64,000 bases of DNA from Phialocephala subalpina (Eukaryota > Ascomycota > Leotiomycetes > Helotiales > Mollisiaceae): assembly GCA_900073065.1 (NCBI GenBank), contig FJOG01000058.1, positions 99,388-163,387 on the forward strand, read 5' to 3'. A program made the translations under genes and the position numbers. This document shows, one piece after another, positions 57,450 to 64,000 of the stretch (position 1 is its first letter; the number at the start of each line of letters is the position of its first letter). The notes under the pieces were generated by a model, which did no database searches, was not told the origin of the DNA, and saw only the letters and a list, made by a program, of their open reading frames with translations.

Positions 57450-59020
57450 TATATCCTTTATTCAAGACAAGGGGCCTCCTCAACGAGTCCTTTAATACGC
57501 TCTAGCAATTACGACATCCACCTGATAAAAGAAAATCATGCATTCGGTGTGAAAAGTCGCTCAAATGCTGTGCCCGTTCAGGCGAATGTCCGAGTTTGGC
57601 CTCTTCGTTGATCTCTCGCTTCTCTCTTGGTAGTGCGAACCACTCCTTCATTTTATGATAATCCTGAAGGGATCTGGATGTTGCACGTCTGAGCGTAGGT
57701 ACACCGGTGTTTTGAATAAAGGCTTCGTAGTCTCTGAGCAGTGTGCGCGCGATGTCTTCTTCGGGCCGAGGGGCGAACAATTCTTCTGCGCTGGAGAGAA
57801 TACATCCGCCATTTGATATTAGTCCTCTGGGGTGATGCACGAATCTAAGGATGGTGCGAAACTAACTTTGGAGACCTTGCTGACCACAAATCCATCGATG
57901 TGGAGGATCTGTTGATGAGGATGCGGGGGAAATGAGGCATTTGCTGTCGAGGTTCCGCATGCGGAAAAGGGTGGGCCGATGTATGTGTTGTCTCCGAATG
58001 GAAGACATACATTGACAGTCCAGTCACAAGCCCAACTTGGGAGATGTGTCTTGGTTGGATATGGCCTTGCGCGGGTTGCCAGAATTGTCAAGTCCCCGGT
58101 GCCGAGTATTGCTTTAGAAGTGTTGGCAAATACGTCTGCTGCAGTCGTGGATTCGTAGTCGATTGGAATCCTGAGCTGATCGTGATCGGTAACTAGGCCT
58201 AGAAGAGCGAAAATTCTGTCTCTGTATCCGATGCGTGAAGTTTCTCGGATGGCTTGTCAGTAATAACAGTTTGTAGAAGATAGGATAAGAGAGTGCGCTC
58301 CTTATCATCACGGCCTTTAGTGCGCTGATGCCAGGAACGGAAAGAGACCATCCGATCCATTGCAGAAGAAGGCAAGCCAGAGTTGCTTGGCTATATTGTG
58401 CATTTTTTGCGCCTCTGGGCCGTAAAGGTTCTCTGACCAGCCAGCTATGATCATCGCTTGGTGGCCGTAGAGAAGCATGGCGTTTCAGGCCTCCATGAGA
58501 CACTGGCTCGCAAGGCATTTCTTGCCGCACACGAATACAGCTTCTTTGGTGGTCAAACAAGGAACCTGTGATATGCGTGTACAGACAACTCGTCGTAGAA
58601 CCAGGAGCCCATCATTTCATTGCACTACCCTACTTTCGAAGCAATGCCTTTCGTAAGCTCGTCACTCTTCTCCTTAGAGACGTTGAGCAATTGTTTACGG
58701 GTAAGTCTGGAGCATTTGCCGGACCTATGCACTATTTTCTGTATCGTTGGACTGACTGATACAGATGGCGTCGATCCAGAGAGTATCTTCGGGTTGAAGA
58801 TGTTGTAGAGCCGCGAAGAGATTTTCAGTGATTGGGACTCTCATTCTGTTGATAGATATCTCCTTCGTCAAATCAGGCTTTCCCTATGCATACGACAGCG
58901 CTTTTCTACCCTGAATCCGTATTCAGCGAGACGGTTTCCAGGGCATATTGCGGAGTTATTTCCCCTAATTTGGATGGCCACCATAACGATTGACTGGTAC
59001 ACTGACCAGAAGTGAATATT
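57450..59020 (-). pseudogene. HET domain protein, decayed
   Basis: The N-terminal HET segment reads RKALSYA, TAG at 58886-58884, GKPDLTKEISINRMRVPITE, then NLFAALQHLQPEDTLWIDAICI. The stop replaces the near-invariant Trp of the SYxWG motif. Downstream frames are broken: SENLYGPEAQKMHNIAKQLW, PSYRSRSAQDSNRLRIHDCS, TRARPYPTKTHLPSWACDW and GGCILSSAEELFAPRPEEDI lie in different frames to about 57505. The left limit is uncertain. A weaker leader frame lies at 59249-58965. This is an incompatibility-type protein by family, not functional as read. Confidence 0.7.
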
Positions 59021-59249
59021 GATGTCTGCTCAGTCGGGGAATGATGATGGTGGTGGTTAGGCAGACGACGGAGAACGCGGATTCCTCCTTTTTGCAATGG
59101 AGAATAGAGAGAGCTGCCTTTGAACCCATTGTAGAGTCAGCTGATATTATTACTTTGAATCTGCAGGAACGGTTGCGGAGGTTTAAAAAAGCTGATGATA
59201 AGGCATCAACAGGCAAAAACGACGCCTTCTGGACGCCTCGTAGCGCCAC

Positions 59250-61743
59250 CTAGCGTGGACGTCCCCGACTCGCCAATGAATGAACACCTGTGCCATTCCT
59301 CTTATTTGGAGGCATGCATGCTATCGGGACAAAGAGATCTCAGGCCGGGAAGGAGACAGTCGAGATCCCGGTCATGTGCCTTGGTTCTCAAAATTTTGCT
59401 GGAACATTCGACATGCAACAAAAAAAAGGTGAGGTAATATAGAGTAGTGGCAAAATAAAAGCAAAGCATATGGAAACAACCAATGAAACAGTTGCGAGTA
59501 GTTTTGAATGTGCGATAAATTAGAAGAACAGATGTCAAGTTTGGCGCTGTTAAGCAAAGTCCAGCTAAGAATAAAGTATAGTTTCGTCCAATGAGGAAGA
59601 AACAATGCCCTTAGCCCTTACGATGCGTAACAATACTCGAGGATTCCCGAGAAGGAAGGATAATTGCAGCTTGCGATACGCAGCAAAGTGACAAGCAAAC
59701 ATTTTGAGAAGGCATGGCCTCTTCTACATCACGTGAAACCAATATCACAATTTCGCGAGCTCATTCTCATGTGCAAAGAAATGATTAAAGCCTGTTTGGC
59801 TGAAGAGAAAGGTTGGGAAAGAAACTCTCGAGGTACTGCAAGCGGTGCCATCGCACATGAGCTCAGGTGCGGAGCTGCATTCTACGAGACTGGAAGGCAC
59901 GAGTGTGATCGTCCAGGATTCGTCCTTGTCGTAGAAAACGCGGAGCAGAGCTGAAGAAAGACCTGGAAATTGATTTGTATTCGAACATTCATTCGATCGA
60001 TGAAGGGGAAAGAAGCTTGCAAAATCTGAGATAAAATCAATAAATCAAAAAAGTTGAAGTCTCGACGATTGGGCCTGCTCTTGCGCCCCTGCTCTCAAGG
60101 ACCGGGCCGTCTCAAGGCACGAATGAGCAAAAGACCTCGATCCTGAACACATGAATCTGAAGACTGACAATAGATCGAATATTGACCGTCGTTTTAGGCA
60201 AAAAGCCTTAGACTAACGTAAAATGAGTTGACCGACTCATGAGATGAACTCACAATTGCGCAAAATGACCGGAGATGCAGCCGGGTCTTGAACTTGCATC
60301 ATTGGCCCAAGGATAAGCTTACAATTTAAAAGCACGCTGACATTGAATTGAAGTCCAGCCGGAACAAAGAGGATAGACTATTTGTGAAGAATGCACACTT
60401 GTGGAGTGGACGCGCGGTCCGGATGGTTGATAGCTTGGCCCCGGTATTGACGAGGGGGAATCCCAGCGCCGAGAGAGACCACACAGACCAGCATTCGAGC
60501 TCTGCTTACCGGCACTCGCGAGAGTGAATCAAGACGTTTTGAATTGTCTTGGGGGTTGTGAGGCTCCTCACGACGCTTGATTTCTCCGAGCGAACTTCGA
60601 CACCGGTTCCTATTCGAGACACAGACAGATATCGTCGCAGCACGACTCCAAGTGGAAAGAGAACGCAGATAGACATCCCACCTCAACTCCAGCTAGCCAG
60701 GCCGTGCTAGACCTAAGATTAGTTCAAAGAATTTTGCTCAGACTCAAATCATCGAGCTGGGAATGGATTTCGGAAACAAACTTCGCCGATCACGTTTTGC
60801 CTTGCACGACATCGGTCCAATGTCCACTTGGTGCATCTCCCTGTCAAGATACCTCTTCGGCTAATATGCTCCGAACCTTCAGATGAACTAATGTCATGCA
60901 GACAGTGCAGCTGTTGAGTATCTATATTCTCGTTAGCCTCGAGTCATGAAGGTATCATGAGATCGCGATGATCATGAGCGGTGAATGAATGAGTTGAACT
61001 CATTTCTGCGACTCAACGATGGGGAGCATACTGCGAGCTTGGACGAAAGACTCCATCATTCGTGTCGCTGGTGGTCGTCTGCATGTTCAAACAAATTTTG
61101 AACCCTTGGTGAAGATCTCGGAGAAAAATGTGTTCAGGGCAAGAAGTGGCTGGGAATGGGACCTTTTTTAAGGGGTCGCTCCAGGGGCATCAGCCAAAAT
61201 CCAGGGCAGCAAACGCACTACTGCAGCGCTAGCTCTAGCGAAGGTCAGTGCCTACAAACATCGTGTCTCTCTTCCCCACGTTTGTCCTTCCTTTTCTATC
61301 AACCTCATCTCTCTTGGTTAAGATCTTCCTTGCACGAGCGCATATATCGCTCAGGCACATATTCGATACATGGAGATAGACGTGCAGTAGTGGGCCCTTC
61401 ATGGGGTTAGGCCTCGAGTGAGGATGATATTTGCTAGCATATAGGTCTAGAGCCAATAGGATGTCCTGCATTTCAAGTGAAAGTAGACGACTCCACGATC
61501 TCCTCATGGACTCCGAGCACAGCTGCAGAAAGAATTATGTATGGGATTTCGTCGATCGGCCCATTTGTCCCTCCATCTTACGCGGCTTGTTGAATGACTG
61601 CTATGACGAGTGCATTCTGCGAGTCGTGCTTTGAAAGATGGAATGTATAAAGTGAGGTTTGGACTCCTCTTGTCTTGAACTTGACAACCTCCAGTCGACC
61701 GTTCTTTTTCGACTTTCGAATTTTCGCTTCTCCTGTTTTCAAG
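59250..61743. other. Intergenic, no gene recognised
   Basis: About 2.5 kb with short frames only. A 96-codon + frame (59664-59954) has no known motif. A tRNA T-loop-like string at about 60270-60290 was examined and rejected. The right end is the promoter of the peroxidase gene. Confidence 0.4.
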
Positions 61744-63564
61744 ATGCACTCCGTCTCCCCTCTCCTGTCTCTCGCTCCCATTTCGCTTCTCCTCGCTGTC
61801 GCTACTGCTCAAGACAATGGCATTGACATTCGGGATAAGATGGAATGGATGGAGCATATCCTGGTCGACAACAACGGCACGAACAACGATGGGTTTATGA
61901 ATGCAGTCACTCCTTGTCTGAATTACGTTGGCTTCGCGTCCAACGGGTCGGATCGTGGAGAGCAGTCGTCGGCACAATGGGTTCGAATTGCCTTCCATGA
62001 CTTCGTTACTGGAAACCTGACTACGGGTCTTGGGTAAGTATTATGCGCTCCCCCGGCCCCGAGAGTATGCTGATGAGTACCAGAGGTCTCGACGCGTCTA
62101 TTGGCTTTGAAAGTGACCGCTTTGAAAATGCCGGTCTCTTCGTCAATGATACCCTCCAGTTCTTCTCACCAGTGGGTGTTGTTCCCTGTATCTTACTCTT
62201 GAACAGTCAGCTAATAAACTTCCAGACGGTCTCTGCGTACATGAGTATGGCTGACAACATCGCATTGGTAAGTCGCATTATATCATTCTTCATATGCCAA
62301 GACTGACAAGTATAGGGCGTGATAGCTTCCGTTGCAGAATGTGGAGGTACAAACACTGGTATTGTGCCTCGAACAGGTCGCATCGATGCAGATGCTGCGG
62401 GACCTGCGGGCGTACCAGAGCCTACGACAGACTTAGCGACTACCTTGGCTCAATTTGCAGCTGCTGGCTTCAATCAGGCAGACACAATCGCTTTGACGTC
62501 AGCTTTCTCTCCTACTGTCATCAAAGTATTTTGCTAATAGGATCTCAGTGCTTGTGGACACTCTTTGGGACGTGTTCACTATTCCAACTTTCCGGATATC
62601 GTGGATGAGAGCTACGTCACATCAACGAAGTAAGTCAGACCCCCTCGTCGCAATCAGAAAACTGACTTGACGTACCAGTCTCGACGGAGGCGAACCCTTC
62701 GACGCCACCCCCGGAGTCTTCGACTCCGCCGTAGTCAACGAGTACCTCGGCCAGACAGGCTCATTTGGAGGCCCTCTCGTCACAGCTCCAAACGTGACCG
62801 ATCGATCAGATTATCGCCTCTACATCTCAGACTCCAACGTCACCATGCAATCCATCTCCGAAGAAGCATCATTCCAGTCAACCTGCAACGCGCTTTTTCA
62901 ACGAATGATCGATACCGTTCCCTCCACCGTCACTTTGAGCGATCCAATCACGCCTATGGAGTGGAAGGGTGTGGATTTGATGCTTGATATCAACTCTTCC
63001 GGTACTGTCTCAATCTCTGGTCTTATCAGGAATCTGTATACGACTACTACGCCGCCGGACACGGTGAGCTACACGACCACAAATGCGGGCGTCAACTCAA
63101 CAACCCAAACCTCAGACGCGACATCCGGAAACGGAACCTCAATCTATGGCTCCACGATCTATTGGCCTTTCAATAGCACGATCGAGTCGCCAGGAACCGA
63201 CACCCTAACCATCAACTCCGCTATCTCATACCCCGTCAACGACAACATCTTCGTCCTCCCCGCACAATCAACAATCAACAGCACCACCAAGGCGGTCGTT
63301 CTCAGAGGTGCTGCGTTGACGAGTTTGGTGGGGAGTGAGAGTATGACGGGAGTGTTGTATGTGCCGACGACTCAGACAGGGACGATTACGAAAAAGGTTA
63401 CGAATGTGACGGTTGAGATGGAGAGTGTTGGGACTTCTGGGAACTACACTCTTTTCGAGGGCAGTGTGACGGCCAGCTCGGCTACGTCCATTGTGGCAAA
63501 GGTGCTCCTGGGTGACTCGGCGAGCAGGACTGTGAGGAGTGATATTTTTGTTGGTGGTTTGTAG
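61744..63564 (+). CDS. Secreted heme peroxidase (fungal, class II-like)
   Basis: Six exons (61744-62033, 62084-62171, 62226-62267, 62316-62497, 62549-62629, 62679-63564) give 522 residues. A signal peptide (MHSVSPLLSLAPISLLLAVATA) leads into the peroxidase fold: distal WVRIAFHDF (Arg81, His85), GGLDASIGFE, the helix with SMADNIALGVIASVAECGG, RTGRIDADAAGPAGVPEP, and proximal ACGHSLGRVHYSNFPDIV (His205). The distal and proximal His are both present, so heme binding and H2O2 turnover are expected. Residues after about 330 form a Thr/Ser-rich, glycosylation-site-rich beta domain (many NST/NGT sites) not part of the catalytic core. Extracellular; the role is probably oxidation of phenolics or lignin-type compounds. 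Intact. Confidence 0.85.
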
Positions 63565-64000
63565 GTTTGAAGATGTACATATCTTTGTGTGATACTTCTA
63601 GTTCTTATTTTGAATCAGGACTTTGGAGCGTCCAGAGTATTATTGCTTTGATGAGATATTTGATGCGTACTTTCAATCCTCCCTTTTGAGCGATACATGC
63701 GCGTGCGCGTAGCAGATGATTCCAATTAGACGACCCTGCTTCAAAATCCTTGAGCAAGTACTTGTTCTAGACTCAAGACTCTCGAGCGCCGGGATATTCT
63801 AGAAGTACTTTCAGGAACGACTTTCGATGAAAGAAATCAGACACCAGGTTCACAAAACATGGTCCCTTGGACCGCTGAAGGCAAAGGGACTTGGAGTCTG
63901 CTTTGACTGCTGAATTGATTCGAGTAGGTCAAGCTAAATAGAAGCAAGAAGATCGTCAGATCAAGCAGCTGGAGCGGGTAGATACTCTTAATAACCTCAC
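63565..64000. other. 3' flank, no gene recognised
   Basis: No coding motif seen to the window end. Confidence 0.45.

Noticed and set aside
59664..59954. 96-codon + strand frame
   Set aside because: No recognisable motif, signal or splice partner; not enough to call a gene.
60255..60345. tRNA-like string (TTCAAGACC T-loop-like) on the - strand
   Set aside because: No D-arm (TAGC...GGTAGA) or A-box and no matching acceptor stem could be found upstream.
1..64000. CRISPR arrays, operons or bacterial-type signals
   Set aside because: No regularly spaced repeats; spliced eukaryotic genes throughout.

Overview
The window is nuclear DNA of a filamentous ascomycete (Pezizomycotina). Coding regions are split by short introns of about 45-120 bp with GTRNGT...YAG borders. 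The genes are typically fungal: Zn2Cys6/Fungal_trans regulator, HET proteins, PAN1, fungal sphingolipid C9-methyltransferase, AcuF-like C2H2 fingers, DUF7580. Several genes carry C-to-T or G-to-A nonsense changes of the kind left by repeat-induced point mutation (RIP). The class is not resolved; Leotiomycetes or Dothideomycetes would fit. One ambiguous base (n) is at 31740.

Layout. 1-6.2 kb: a Zn2Cys6 transcription factor running off the left edge (-), an intact 8-exon extended SDR/epimerase (+), and a molybdenum-cofactor-sulfurase-like PLP enzyme lacking a MOSC domain (-). 7.8-14.7 kb: a divergent pair, a DUF7580 pseudokinase-like protein (-) and a composite zinc-finger gene (+). The composite gene joins an AcuF-like C2H2 region, a segment like the fungal Snf5 C-terminus, a segment like the Sgf73 zinc finger, and a zinc ribbon; it carries a frameshift and an internal stop. 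15.4-16.7 kb: a WbsX/GH99-like protein (-). 18-26 kb: a decayed metabolic block, with a type B carboxylesterase pseudogene split by a 455-bp TA-flanked inverted-repeat element, an intact FAD monooxygenase, and two broken NAD(P)-binding reductase/epimerase genes. 26-30.6 kb: a DUF218/YdcF-like gene, a three-exon charged small protein, and an F-box-like protein (-).

31-36 kb: two more pseudogenes (a conserved fungal unknown and a CHAT-domain gene) and a type II membrane glycosyltransferase-like gene with a one-base frameshift. 37.4-42.7 kb: an MFS monocarboxylate-type transporter, a HET protein and a small gene, all (-). 43.4-50 kb: a conserved core segment with sphingolipid C9-methyltransferase and PAN1, both (+) and apparently intact. 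51-59 kb: a second HET gene (+), an SDR (-), an 805-bp near-palindromic AT-rich foldback element, and a HET pseudogene that has lost the Trp of its SYxWG motif. 61.7-63.6 kb: a secreted six-exon heme peroxidase (+).

Overall, a core pair (methyltransferase and PAN1) sits inside an accessory region rich in nonself-recognition-type genes (HET x3, CHAT, DUF7580, C2H2), in pseudogenes with RIP-compatible stops, and in non-autonomous TA-target-site inverted-repeat elements. Exon borders and pseudogene calls come from reading the sequence and splice signals by eye; no database or RNA evidence was available.
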